From NCBI GenBank assembly GCA_008932955.1, contig WBXE01000011.1:1-22921 (forward strand): a DNA stretch of 22,921 nt, read 5' to 3'. Position numbers and translations under genes: made by a program. Under the pieces are notes generated by a model. That model searched no databases. It was not told where the DNA came from and worked only from the letters and a program-made list of their open reading frames with translations. The stretch comes from Verrucomicrobiota bacterium (GTDB taxonomy: Bacteria; Verrucomicrobiota; Verrucomicrobiia; Verrucomicrobiales; Akkermansiaceae). Position 1 is the first letter of the stretch; each line of letters starts with the position of its first letter. This document shows positions 1-7,929 of the stretch, one piece after another.

Positions 1-76
1 CCAAGAAAATCCGTGTAATCTGGGTAATCTTTCGTTCCCATTCTCATTGTAGGATTTCAAGCATCGGTTTTCGGTT

Positions 77-2038
77 TCATTCGGACTTGTTGGACTTGTC
101 GGATGGATTGGATGGATTGGATGGATTGGATGGATTGGATGGATTGGATGGATTGGATGGATTGGATGGATTGGATGGATTGGATGGAGCTGATTGCGGA
201 TCCGGCTCAGGCAGGTGGGCGAGGCGTTCGAGGTCGAGTTTCCAGGCCGTGGCATTGAAGTGGGCGCGGCCGCGGGTTTTGAGGGTGGGCAGCAGGGCGT
301 TGATATGAGCGATGGCTAGGTCACAGGCGGCTTTGTTTGGGAGGGGTCGGTCAAACGCGGGATCGGACAGGGTCTTGAAATCGGCCAGGTAATCGCCTGC
401 AATTTTTTGATAGATCGAAGCCCACGATTCCTGCTGGCTCAAGTGGGTGGCGCTGACGGCTTGGAAAAAGATGACGGCCTCGGCGAGGCAGCCTTGGTCC
501 CAATTTTTGAGGCCGGCCAGCAGCCAAGCCATCGCCGCAGGTGCGCCACCAGGCGCCAGGTTGGTATCCGCGGCGGCAAGGGTGGGGAGCTCCACAAGTT
601 TTGCCAGAACCGGCAGTAGCCGCTGTTGGATCGCCGGATCATCGAGGTGGGCGCTGGCGAGATGGCTGGCGGTGGCTTTGGCCTCTGAGCGGGCGATGCC
701 GGATTGGCCGTCGAGATAGGGCATGAGCACCGCCTCCACGCCGGCCCAGGAACGGGTGGGTTCCTGCACCTCGTCATCATCGCGCAAAGCGACAAACCAG
801 CCGCGTGCCTTGTCATAGTCAGCGGCTTCCAGCGCGCTGCGGGCCTGTCGATAGAGGTTGGCGATGCGGGTGGCGGCGGTCGCTTCGCTAAGGGAAGCGG
901 CGCTGGCTGCGGGAGCTGAGATCGGCGCGGGTGGCGCGGGTTTGGGCGAAGGCTTGGGATGGTGAGTGATCCACCATGTGAGCAACGCCAGTGATGCGAT
1001 GGTGGCCACGCTGCCAGCGCCAATGCGCAAGCGGAGGTCGCGGCGATTGGCGGATTGGCGGCGTGTGGCAGCGGCGGGCATGCCTCGCAAGGCTGATGAG
1101 CCGGCCTGCAGATGCTTGAGAGCGTCGTTCAAGTGCGCCAGCATTTCATCGTATGACTGGAACCGTTTGGCGGGATCATACGCCATCGCCCGGTCCACTA
1201 CCGTGCAAGTTTGCGGGGTCACCCAAGGGGCGGAGGTTTGCAGCGGCTGCACCTTGCGTTTCGCCTCGCGCAAAACCACCGTGGCCATGCTCTCCTCATC
1301 ACAGGGCGGCTTGCCCGCCAAGGCGTGATAGAGGGTGGCGCCAAAAGCATACACGTCGGCACGGAAATCCTCTGGGTGGCCCTCGATGGTTTCCGGTGGC
1401 ACGTAATACGGCGTGGCCCAGAGCTCCTTGGCTTGTGCAGTGCCCTCCTTGTCTAACAATAACGCCAAACCAAAATCCACTATTTTCGCCTGACCATCGC
1501 CATCCAGCAAGATGTTGCCGGGTTTGATATCGCGGTGGATCAAGCCTGCGCTGTGGGCGGCCTTGAGGCCCTCGGCCACCTGGATGGCGAGGACGAGCAT
1601 TTCGCGTTCGGGGATGGTGCCGCGTTCGGTGATTTGCTGTTCGAAATGGCCACCGACGATGAATTCCATGGCGATGAAAAAGCGTCCGAATGCCCGCCCG
1701 TTGGTAAAAACGCGCACCACATGGGGATGGCTGAAGGAGGCGGTGAGGCGGGCTTCTTCCTCAAAGGCGACGATGCGGCGGGCGTCGGCGGAATAGGCTT
1801 CGTTGAGGATTTTGACGGCCACCTCGCGGTCCAGCGTGTTATCGTGGGCTACAAATACCACGCTCATGCCGCCGATGGCATGGCGCCGCAGCAGCGTGTA
1901 GGGGCCGAACTCGCGCTTCACGCGGGTGTGCTTGCCGCATTGCGGGCACTCGACGTTGGCAAACGGCCCCATGGCCGTGACATCCATGAGACTGCCGCAA
2001 GCATGGCAATAGGCGATTTCCTCTGCGGCGATGGGCAT
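77..2038 (-). CDS. Membrane-anchored Ser/Thr protein kinase with N-terminal zinc ribbon and C-terminal PSN-repeat tail
   Basis: 653 aa, ATG start. A zinc ribbon is seen at residues 11-34 (CxxC at 11/14 and 31/34). A Hanks-type kinase domain follows at about 47-305: the glycine-rich loop is degenerate, the ATP lysine is K76 in VAVKIL, HRD is at 168-170 in HRDIKPGN, DFG is at 188-190, and the APE-like motif is VPPE. All catalytic residues are present, so an active kinase is expected. One hydrophobic segment (about 339-358) would place the kinase in the cytoplasm and the last 295 residues outside. That outer part starts with a Pro/Ala-rich linker, has a mostly helical middle of unknown function, and ends in nine Asn-Pro-Ser triplets followed by a charged tail. 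It is divergent from the rluD-like gene with a 78-bp gap. The substrate is unknown. The family call is firm; the topology is inferred. Confidence 0.93.
   Translation of the reverse strand: MPIAAEEIAYCHACGSLMDVTAMGPFANVECPQCGKHTRVKREFGPYTLLRRHAIGGMSVVFVAHDNTLDREVAVKILNEAYSADARRIVAFEEEARLTASFSHPHVVRVFTNGRAFGRFFIAMEFIVGGHFEQQITERGTIPEREMLVLAIQVAEGLKAAHSAGLIHRDIKPGNILLDGDGQAKIVDFGLALLLDKEGTAQAKELWATPYYVPPETIEGHPEDFRADVYAFGATLYHALAGKPPCDEESMATVVLREAKRKVQPLQTSAPWVTPQTCTVVDRAMAYDPAKRFQSYDEMLAHLNDALKHLQAGSSALRGMPAAATRRQSANRRDLRLRIGAGSVATIASLALLTWWITHHPKPSPKPAPPAPISAPAASAASLSEATAATRIANLYRQARSALEAADYDKARGWFVALRDDDEVQEPTRSWAGVEAVLMPYLDGQSGIARSEAKATASHLASAHLDDPAIQQRLLPVLAKLVELPTLAAADTNLAPGGAPAAMAWLLAGLKNWDQGCLAEAVIFFQAVSATHLSQQESWASIYQKIAGDYLADFKTLSDPAFDRPLPNKAACDLAIAHINALLPTLKTRGRAHFNATAWKLDLERLAHLPEPDPQSAPSNPSNPSNPSNPSNPSNPSNPSNPSNPSDKSNKSE
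101..188. repeat. 9-bp minisatellite (GGATGGATT, nine perfect copies plus a partial) inside the kinase gene
   Basis: Nine exact copies of GGATGGATT run from 101 to 181, followed by a partial unit. The period is a multiple of three, so on the minus strand it stays in frame and encodes repeated Asn-Pro-Ser at the kinase C-terminus. Perfect identity at every codon position suggests recent expansion by slippage. Confidence 0.97.
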
Positions 2039-2116
2039 GGCGGAAAACTATCGGCACGCCGAGTGCTGTGCAAACTTGAATCTTGCCGCGGGCGTTTTTC
2101 CTGAAAAGCTCTGCCT

Positions 2117-3052
2117 GTGGAGATCCGAGTTGATGACGTAGCCGGCGAACGCCTTGATGCCTTTCTGGCGGCACGGTTGCCTGAATTATCGCGTGTGCGC
2201 ATCCAGACGCTCATTCGCGACCAGTTCATCCACGTCAACGGCCAGCCCGCCAAGCCGCGCAACCCGGTGAAACTCGGCGACCACATCACCATCGCTTTGC
2301 CAGAGGCGGTGCCACTTGCCGCCGTAGCGCAAGACATCCCGCTCGAGATTCTGTTCGAAGACACCAACCTACTGGTGCTCAATAAAGCGCCGGGCATGGT
2401 CGTGCACCCGGCTCCCGGCAATCCCGACGGCACTCTCGTCAATGCCTTGCTCCACCATTGCCAGGGGCAACTCTCCGGTATCGGTGGCGTCGAGCGGCCT
2501 GGCATCGTGCATCGTCTCGACAAGGATACCTCCGGCTGCTTGGTGGTGGCCAAATCCGACCTCGCCCACCAATCACTGGTCGGCCAATTCGCCGGCCGCA
2601 CCATGGAAAAAATCTATCTGGCCGTCTGCGAGGGCATCCCGCGGCCGGAAAAAGACACGGTGTTTACCCACATTGGGCGCCATCCGGTCAATCGTCAGAA
2701 AATGGCGGTGGTCAATCCACCTGGCGGCAAGGCGGCCATCACCGATTATGAGGTACTCGCGGTGGATGCGGCCTCGCTTACCGCGCTAGTCGTCTGCCAC
2801 TTGCACACCGGGCGCACCCATCAAATCCGCGTCCACCTCCACCACCGCGCTGCCGCGCTCGTCGGCGATCCCATCTATGGCAAGCCGAGTCGGACCTCCG
2901 CCCTCACCGGTCGGCTGATGCTTCACGCCTGGCAACTCACCTTCGACCATCCCCTAACCGACGAGCGCCTGCACTTCCAAGCACCCATCCCAGCGGAGTA
3001 TAACCCGTGGCTCCAATTGCCTGCGGCTGCGGGTGTGAATTTTAGTTTTTAG
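2117..3052 (+). CDS. rluD: RluA/RluD-family large-subunit rRNA pseudouridine synthase
   Basis: 311 aa from a GTG start. An N-terminal S4 RNA-binding domain (about residues 8-65) is followed by the RluA-family catalytic domain. The signature HRLDKDTSG is at 132-140, with D135 as the expected catalytic aspartate; the later motif TGRTHQIRVHL and the GDPIYG segment are also present. Length and domain order match RluC/RluD, which convert specific uridines in 23S rRNA to pseudouridine. Which of the two sites is modified cannot be told from sequence alone; RluD-like is my preference. It is the first gene of a plus-strand run with two other rRNA-modifying enzymes. The stop codon touches an AT-rich inverted repeat. 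Confidence 0.93.
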   Translation: MEIRVDDVAGERLDAFLAARLPELSRVRIQTLIRDQFIHVNGQPAKPRNPVKLGDHITIALPEAVPLAAVAQDIPLEILFEDTNLLVLNKAPGMVVHPAPGNPDGTLVNALLHHCQGQLSGIGGVERPGIVHRLDKDTSGCLVVAKSDLAHQSLVGQFAGRTMEKIYLAVCEGIPRPEKDTVFTHIGRHPVNRQKMAVVNPPGGKAAITDYEVLAVDAASLTALVVCHLHTGRTHQIRVHLHHRAAALVGDPIYGKPSRTSALTGRLMLHAWQLTFDHPLTDERLHFQAPIPAEYNPWLQLPAAAGVNFSF

Positions 3053-3140
3053 ATTTTGAATGAGAGAACAAGATCGACTCAACAGCGCAGCGCTTTCTTC
3101 CAATTCTAAATTCTAAATTCTAAATTCAAAATTCAAAATC
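3052..3140. repeat. AT-rich inverted-arm repeat with 7-bp tandem units
   Basis: GATTTTGAAT (3052-3061) is the exact reverse complement of ATTCAAAATC (3131-3140). The right arm is made of 7-bp units: ATTCTAA three times, then ATTCAAA twice (3103-3137). The locus begins in the rluD stop codon and ends 10 bp before the next start codon. It could act as a terminator-like hairpin, but the loop is about 70 nt long. Confidence 0.75.
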
Positions 3141-3150
3141 CATCCCCCCC

Positions 3151-3516
3151 ATGTCCGACGATATTCTTCCAGACCTCCTTGCCGCCGTGGAGCAGCAACT
3201 CGCCTCGCCGCAAACCCGTTACGTAGCCGCCACTCTCGTTAGGTTAGAAAAAATCGGGCTTGCGATGGCCGAGGCCAAGGACCAGATCGCCCTTTGTTTG
3301 GGCGAGGCGATGGATGAAGTCCTGCGCCGCCACCGGGCGTTCGACGAGCCAGCTTACCGCGCCGCTCTGGACGCCCTGCCTTTTCCCGACGACGAGGCAG
3401 AGGAGGATCAAGAAGGTGCCATGCCACTGGCGCAGGCGCAGCTGGCGGGTCTTGCCAGCGAGCCGCTTGGTTCGCTGCCGGCGGTTTTGTTGGATGCCGC
3501 CGACGGGAATGGCTGA
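3151..3516 (+). CDS. Small acidic helical protein of unknown function
   Basis: 121 aa, ATG start preceded by a run of C rather than a Shine-Dalgarno sequence. I do not recognise the family. The first 75 residues look like a compact helical domain, rich in Leu, Ala and Glu/Arg pairs. They are followed by an acidic stretch (DDEAEEDQEG, about residues 79-88) and an Ala/Leu/Gly-rich tail. There is no signal peptide, membrane segment or cysteine motif. Codon use and GC content look like those of its neighbours, and the gene lies in line between two rRNA-modification genes, so I treat it as real. The co-location suggests, but does not show, a link to RNA metabolism. Confidence 0.7.
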   Translation: MSDDILPDLLAAVEQQLASPQTRYVAATLVRLEKIGLAMAEAKDQIALCLGEAMDEVLRRHRAFDEPAYRAALDALPFPDDEAEEDQEGAMPLAQAQLAGLASEPLGSLPAVLLDAADGNG

Positions 3517-3637
3517 GGCCCGCAGAAGGTCGCTTGAATAGGCGGAGAATGCGTCGGCAGATGGCTCCTCGGACGAGATTCGCCGAGGCCTTGGGCGCTG
3601 AGCCATGGACATCGTTTGTCACAACTAAATCGGTGGT

Positions 3638-4675
3638 TTGCATTTCCCGTGGCCGGCCTATGCTGCGGCCGTGACTCCCGCCCTTGAAACTCTGATGCTC
3701 GCCTTTGCCGGCGAGAACGCCTTGGTCGTGCCCGCTCGGGCCATGTTCTTGGGGGCGCGGGCGCATCCGGCATGGGCCGCTTGGCCAAATGTGTGCGGCT
3801 GGCAGCCGCTCAAACCGCTGGCAGCCGCTTGGGAGCGCGCCGGCTTGGCGCGGGTGGAGCAGCCGGTGGGGCGCTTTCCCTTGGTGCTGGTGTTGCCGGG
3901 AAAATCGCGCGATGAGACGTTGGGTTGGTTTGGGTTGGCGCGTGAGTTGTTGGAACCAGGCGGCCGTCTGCTGGCCGCCATGCCTAACACCGCAGGCGCG
4001 TCGCGCTTTGAAAAGGCCCTCGCCAACGCCTGCGGCAACATCACCTCACTCCAAAAACACAAGTGCCGCGCCTTTCATGTGCTCCAGGATGGCCAGTGGG
4101 ACGAGGAGGTGTTTGCCGGGTGGCGGGAGTTGGGCCGGCGCCGCCTTGTCCCTAATACAAACTTCGCGGTCGAGGCGGGGATTTTCAGCGTGGACCATAT
4201 CGACCCCGGGTCGGCCTTGCTCGCCGCGAAGCTGCCGGAAAATCTCCGCGGCAACGTCGCGGACCTAGGCGCGGGGTGGGGGATTCTATCCGACGCGGTG
4301 CTGCGGCGCTGCCCCAAGGTGGCGCGTATCGACTTGTTTGAGGCGGATGCCCGGGCGCTCGACTGTGCCCGCGCCAACCTCGCTGGGCAGGCGCGGGAGA
4401 TCCATTTCCATTGGCACGACGTATGCACTGGGGTGCCAGGCAGCTATGACGCCATCGTGATGAATCCGCCGTTTCACACCGGCCAAGCCACCGATGTGGA
4501 CTTGGGCCGGGCGTTTCTCAAGACCGCCGCCGCCGCACTCAAGCCCGGCGGAAAATTATTTCTGGTGGCTAACCGCCAACTCGCTTATGAAGCCGCCTTG
4601 GAGGCCGCAGGTCTGGTCTGGCACAACGCCGGCGAGGACCCAACTTACAAATTGTTGTTTGCGCAACGCCGCTAG
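3638..4675 (+). CDS. rsmC: RsmC-like class I SAM methyltransferase (16S rRNA guanine-N2 type)
   Basis: 345 aa if the TTG at 3638 is used. A GTG at 3671 or the ATG at 3695 would shorten it by 11 or 19 residues, and no start has a clear Shine-Dalgarno site. The C-terminal half has the SAM-binding motif VADLGAGWG (207-215) and NPPFHTG (276-282), the signature of RsmC/RlmG N2-guanine methyltransferases. The N-terminal half looks like a degenerate methyltransferase fold, as in RsmC. The length is close to E. coli RsmC, which modifies G1207 of 16S rRNA. It is followed 19 bp later by the RsuA-like gene in the same direction, so the two probably share a transcript. Substrate position is inferred by family; RlmG-type activity is the alternative. 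Confidence 0.85.
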   Translation: MHFPWPAYAAAVTPALETLMLAFAGENALVVPARAMFLGARAHPAWAAWPNVCGWQPLKPLAAAWERAGLARVEQPVGRFPLVLVLPGKSRDETLGWFGLARELLEPGGRLLAAMPNTAGASRFEKALANACGNITSLQKHKCRAFHVLQDGQWDEEVFAGWRELGRRRLVPNTNFAVEAGIFSVDHIDPGSALLAAKLPENLRGNVADLGAGWGILSDAVLRRCPKVARIDLFEADARALDCARANLAGQAREIHFHWHDVCTGVPGSYDAIVMNPPFHTGQATDVDLGRAFLKTAAAALKPGGKLFLVANRQLAYEAALEAAGLVWHNAGEDPTYKLLFAQRR

Positions 4676-4694
4676 ATTCTAACATTCATCTACC

Positions 4695-5405
4695 ATGAAA
4701 CTCGTCAAACTGCTCGCCAACCTCGGCTACGGCTCCCGCAAGGAAGTCCAACGCCTGATCCGCGCCGGCGCACTGAGCGATGACCAGGGGAACGTGTTAG
4801 GCGAGGGCGATTTCCCGCCGCATGCGGCTATCCGTTTCCGCGGTGAGCCGCTTGATCCGGCGTTTCCGCTGCTATTGATGCTGCACAAGCCGGACGGCTA
4901 CACGTGCAGCGCCGACGATCCAGGAGCCACTATCTATGACCTGCTGCCGCCGCGTTTTGCCTTGCGCAACCCGCTTATCAGCCCGGTGGGCCGGCTCGAC
5001 AAGGACACCACTGGCTTGTTGCTTCTAACCGATGATGGCCAGTTGCTGCACAAAATCATCCACCCGAAGTCCGGTTGCCTCAAACTCTATCAGGCTGAGT
5101 TGGACCGGCCGCTGGACGGCCATGAAGCCGAGTTGTTCGCCTCGGGTGAATTGCAGCTCAAGAGCGACACCAAGCCACTGCTGCCGGCACGCTTGGAAAT
5201 GTTGGGCGAGCGGCAGGCGCTCGTCACCTTGCATGAGGGGCGCTACCATCAGGTGCGCCGGATGTTTGCCGCCGCCGGCAACCACGTGCTCGCGCTCAAG
5301 CGCATCGCCATTGGTGGCCTGCGCCTGCCCGACGATCTAGCGGAAGGGGAGTGGCGTCAACTCACCGCAGACGAGCGGGCGCAGGTATTCGCTGGTAATA
5401 TCTGA
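4695..5405 (+). CDS. rsuA: RsuA-like 16S rRNA pseudouridine synthase
   Basis: 236 aa, ATG start. It has an N-terminal S4 domain (residues 1-45) and the RsuA-family catalytic domain. The signature GRLDKDTTGLLLLT is at 99-112 with catalytic D102, and the EGRYHQVRRMF motif is near residue 180. The length agrees with E. coli RsuA (pseudouridine 516 in 16S rRNA) rather than the longer RluB/RluF. It lies 19 bp after the rsmC-like gene, which fits a small-subunit rRNA modification operon. Confidence 0.92.
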   Translation: MKLVKLLANLGYGSRKEVQRLIRAGALSDDQGNVLGEGDFPPHAAIRFRGEPLDPAFPLLLMLHKPDGYTCSADDPGATIYDLLPPRFALRNPLISPVGRLDKDTTGLLLLTDDGQLLHKIIHPKSGCLKLYQAELDRPLDGHEAELFASGELQLKSDTKPLLPARLEMLGERQALVTLHEGRYHQVRRMFAAAGNHVLALKRIAIGGLRLPDDLAEGEWRQLTADERAQVFAGNI

Positions 5406-5470
5406 GCCAGCCGTCGCTACGGTGATGGCCAACGGCCGGGCCGCCCCATACGGTTCGTTTAAGAAATTCG

Positions 5471-5532
5471 AACCGCAGATGGACGCAGGTAAAGGGTAAA
5501 AAATCCATCTTCATCGGCGTTCATCGGCGGTT
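5471..5532. repeat. Imperfect inverted repeat, candidate dispersed palindromic element
   Basis: The left arm AACCGCAGATGGACGC (5471-5486) pairs with the right arm GCGTTCATCGGCGGTT (5517-5532), with 14 of 16 positions complementary. The right arm is preceded by a second TCATCGGCG copy, giving a 10-bp periodicity. The rest of the 209-bp gap (5406-5614) between the convergent rsuA-like and DUF1460 genes shows a GC-rich stretch with short palindromes near 5425-5450 and no gene. Confidence 0.75.
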
Positions 5533-5614
5533 AAAATCTCTCTTCCTCATGCTTAAGCGAATCGTCTTGAGCGCGCCACCCGTTACCCTCTTGATGCGTG
5601 CATCTCGCCGGTTT

Positions 5615-6628
5615 TTAGTTTTGGCCGCTGGTGGCTTGCTGCCACAAGGGCGATGGCGGTAAATCCTTGGGACGGCAAATGATGATGCCGGTATGAGTGG
5701 GGGAGCCGTTCAGATAATCCGTGATGGGACGATCAATGATGACCCTGCGGCCCTTGTCGTGATCCGAGGTGGCGTGGCTGAAAACCGCCCGACCGTCGAT
5801 GCGCATGATCATGCCCACATGTGAGGTATAGGCATCGGGGTCGGTGGTGGTGATCGCACAAATATCCCCGTCCTGAAGATACGCCTCCACCGCCCGCACC
5901 TTCGCCTTGGGCACTTGCATCACCGGCAATTGCGACACCCGGGCCTCGATCCGGCCAATCGGCTCGATGAGCGCCGGATTGGCACGCAGGTAGCGATAGC
6001 TTTTCCACGCCACGGTCATTTCGTGGATGTCGCGCCGCAGCCGCTGCGCGCCGGGCAGCCGGGCTGTGATGTTAGTCGCAAAACCGCGTTGCTGGTTGTT
6101 AGAAAACACCTCCTCGAGCTGATGCATGCGGCTCAGATAGCTGCCGGTGCAAATGCCATTGCGATAGCGCTCAAGTTCCACCATGTGCAGCATGTCCTGA
6201 GGTTGATAGGGGCCGGGCTTGTAGCGCAGCATGCGGGCAAACGCCAAGGCGTTCTCGTAGTACGTCCAACAATCCATCGCGGTGAGGTTTACTACGGGGC
6301 TTTCAATGTGGTCATCCACTTCCAACGTGTAGTTCAGGTAGCGGGTGCCGACCCATTCGCGGGCCACCCGCGTGGTGCGTTGGCCCAAGGGCAAGTCCCG
6401 CCAGTTTTCCCGTTCGGCCTTGGCTACGATCGCCTGAAACTTCGCCTCGCCCTTGAATACTGTGGTCATGGGCAAGCGCGGCACGCTGGGTGGTGTAACC
6501 GCGCCGCCAGCGGGGCTGGCCACTTGGACCTTGTGCATGCCGTCACTCGGCGGGCTTGCCGTTGCCAAATTTCCGCAGGCGACCAGGCACAAAGCGCCCA
6601 GCACCATCATCCCAATTCTGCCGTTCAT
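5615..6628 (-). CDS. DUF1460 lipoprotein, NlpC/P60-like muropeptide amidase
   Basis: 337 aa from the ATG at 6628, which I prefer because it opens directly onto a lipoprotein signal (MNGRIGMMVLGALCLVAC, lipid-anchor Cys at residue 18) and has AAGG eight bases upstream. An in-frame start 36 bp earlier is less likely. The mature part has the DUF1460 pattern: TRVAREWVGTRYLNYTLE, then NLTAMDCWTYYENA with the probable nucleophile Cys at residue 120, and later SHVGMIM and a further His segment. DUF1460 proteins are known from structural work to be NlpC/P60-fold amidases that cut N-acetylmuramoyl-L-alanine in muropeptides. It is the last gene after rdgB and an NlpC/P60 lipoprotein. The lipoprotein call is inferred from the lipobox. 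Confidence 0.85.
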   Translation of the reverse strand: MNGRIGMMVLGALCLVACGNLATASPPSDGMHKVQVASPAGGAVTPPSVPRLPMTTVFKGEAKFQAIVAKAERENWRDLPLGQRTTRVAREWVGTRYLNYTLEVDDHIESPVVNLTAMDCWTYYENALAFARMLRYKPGPYQPQDMLHMVELERYRNGICTGSYLSRMHQLEEVFSNNQQRGFATNITARLPGAQRLRRDIHEMTVAWKSYRYLRANPALIEPIGRIEARVSQLPVMQVPKAKVRAVEAYLQDGDICAITTTDPDAYTSHVGMIMRIDGRAVFSHATSDHDKGRRVIIDRPITDYLNGSPTHTGIIICRPKDLPPSPLWQQATSGQN

Positions 6629-6690
6629 GGCATCGACCTTAGTTGCGCCGGCGCGAAATTGCAACGCCGGTCTTGTCGCAAGCTTCTAGG

Positions 6691-7212
6691 TTAAAATCCC
6701 TTCGGATGGCGCATCACGTAGCCATCTGCCCGGCGGGGTTCCGGCTTCCAACGCGGCCCGCTGCGGCCACCTCCGCCACCCGTGTCCAGGCGCAATCCCG
6801 CCACCGTCATGAAAACATGGCCGCGACTGGTGTAAATGGTGATCCAGCGACCAGGGCCGGGCGCCCCGTAGTGGAAATAGTCCCGCGACGCCAGACTGCC
6901 ATCGATCAAACCGGCCGCCCGCAGCACGTAAGAAACGCTCCCAGAGCAGTCGTAGCCGTAATCCGCCAATTGGCGATGGCCTCCACCCCATTTGTATGGC
7001 GATCGCTGCAGCCGATTGGCCGCCGCAAACGCGTACTTCACCGCCGCTGGCGTGTTGCTCGGCGGAAATGCCCGGCCGTGGGTCAAATTCGGGCTGTAGC
7101 CTGGATCGTAGTGATAAGACACCGGTTGCCGGCTGGTCACCTGACTCGTACAGGACACCAAGCCCATCAGCAGGGGCAAGGTGGCCAGAAAAAGGGAGGA
7201 GATGCGCTTCAC
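6691..7212 (-). CDS. NlpC/P60-family lipoprotein, probable peptidoglycan endopeptidase
   Basis: 173 aa from a GTG start at 7212. This start gives a clean lipoprotein signal (lipobox LVSC, Cys 21), whereas the longer frame overlaps rdgB and places 23 unrelated residues first. NlpC/P60 features seen: SPYKWGGG, YDCSGSVSYVL with the catalytic Cys at about 89, and RGHVFMTV with the catalytic His at about 132. Enzymes of this family cleave D-Glu-diamino-acid bonds in stem peptides. The His is followed closely by a Gly-rich stretch (GGGGGRSGPRW), so the domain is short. It lies 37 bp after rdgB and 62 bp before the DUF1460 gene. Confidence 0.83.
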   Translation of the reverse strand: MKRISSLFLATLPLLMGLVSCTSQVTSRQPVSYHYDPGYSPNLTHGRAFPPSNTPAAVKYAFAAANRLQRSPYKWGGGHRQLADYGYDCSGSVSYVLRAAGLIDGSLASRDYFHYGAPGPGRWITIYTSRGHVFMTVAGLRLDTGGGGGRSGPRWKPEPRRADGYVMRHPKGF

Positions 7213-7249
7213 GGGCAATACGCTTAACCATTCAATCAACAAAATCAAA

Positions 7250-7849
7250 CTAATTTTGCGCTTGCCCCGCGAGCCAGCCAACCGCCTGAGTGAGGGCTTG
7301 GGCGCGGTGACTGAGGCGATTTTTGATATTCTGGCCCAGTTCCGCGAACGTCAGCTGGTAGCCGTCGGGGATGAAGAGTGGATCATAGCCAAAGCCACCC
7401 TCACCCTGCGGCTCATCCGTAATGCGGCCCTCCACCGTCCCGCAAAAGTCCGCCTGCGCAATGCCGGCCTTGGCCAACACCATGGTGCAACGAAAGCGCG
7501 CGCCACGCACGGCTTGGCCACGCATGGCGCTGACCAGACGGGCATTGTTTTTCGCGTGGTTGCCCTCCTCTCCTCCAAAACTCGATGACCACACGCCCGG
7601 CCCGCCGCCCAGCGCGTCGACTTCCAGCCCGGAATCGTCCGCCAATACCCAGCCTGCCACCAAGCGGCTGATGCCTTGCGCCTTCAACCGCGCATTTTCC
7701 AGAAACGTGTGACCGGTTTCCTCAATGACGGGTAATTGCGCAAAATCGTTGACGTCGAGAACTTCCCAAGTATCGCCGAGCATTGCACGGATTTCCGAGG
7801 ATTTATGCGGGTTGCGGGTGGCTACAATCAGGCGCGGCAGGGTCGGCAT
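7250..7849 (-). CDS. rdgB: RdgB/HAM1 XTP/dITP pyrophosphatase
   Basis: 199 aa from the ATG at 7849. The family N-terminus (LIVATRNPHKSSEI) begins right there, so an upstream in-frame start is rejected. Family motifs are the ETGHTFLENARLKA stretch, ADDSGLEVDALGGGPGVWS with the metal-binding acidic residues, GYDPLFIPDGY and the C-terminal SHRAQAL. The enzyme hydrolyses non-canonical purine triphosphates (ITP, dITP, XTP) to monophosphates, keeping them out of DNA and RNA. It heads the minus-strand run with the two cell-wall hydrolases and is divergent from the exported thioredoxin gene (80-bp gap). Confidence 0.95.
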   Translation of the reverse strand: MPTLPRLIVATRNPHKSSEIRAMLGDTWEVLDVNDFAQLPVIEETGHTFLENARLKAQGISRLVAGWVLADDSGLEVDALGGGPGVWSSSFGGEEGNHAKNNARLVSAMRGQAVRGARFRCTMVLAKAGIAQADFCGTVEGRITDEPQGEGGFGYDPLFIPDGYQLTFAELGQNIKNRLSHRAQALTQAVGWLAGQAQN

Positions 7850-7929
7850 GGCCCCACCCAGATACCCGCTCCACCACTCGCCGACAAGATTTTTGAAATA
7901 ATCCGCCCATCGGAGACGCATACTACGCG

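Noticed and set aside
87..308. Plus-strand open frame with repeated Leu-Asp-Gly
   Set aside because: It is the antisense reading of the 9-bp repeat at the kinase C-terminus and has no family features.
5915..6694. 259-aa plus-strand open frame
   Set aside because: It lies antisense over the DUF1460 gene, which has clear family motifs and a lipoprotein signal; the antisense product shows no recognisable domain.
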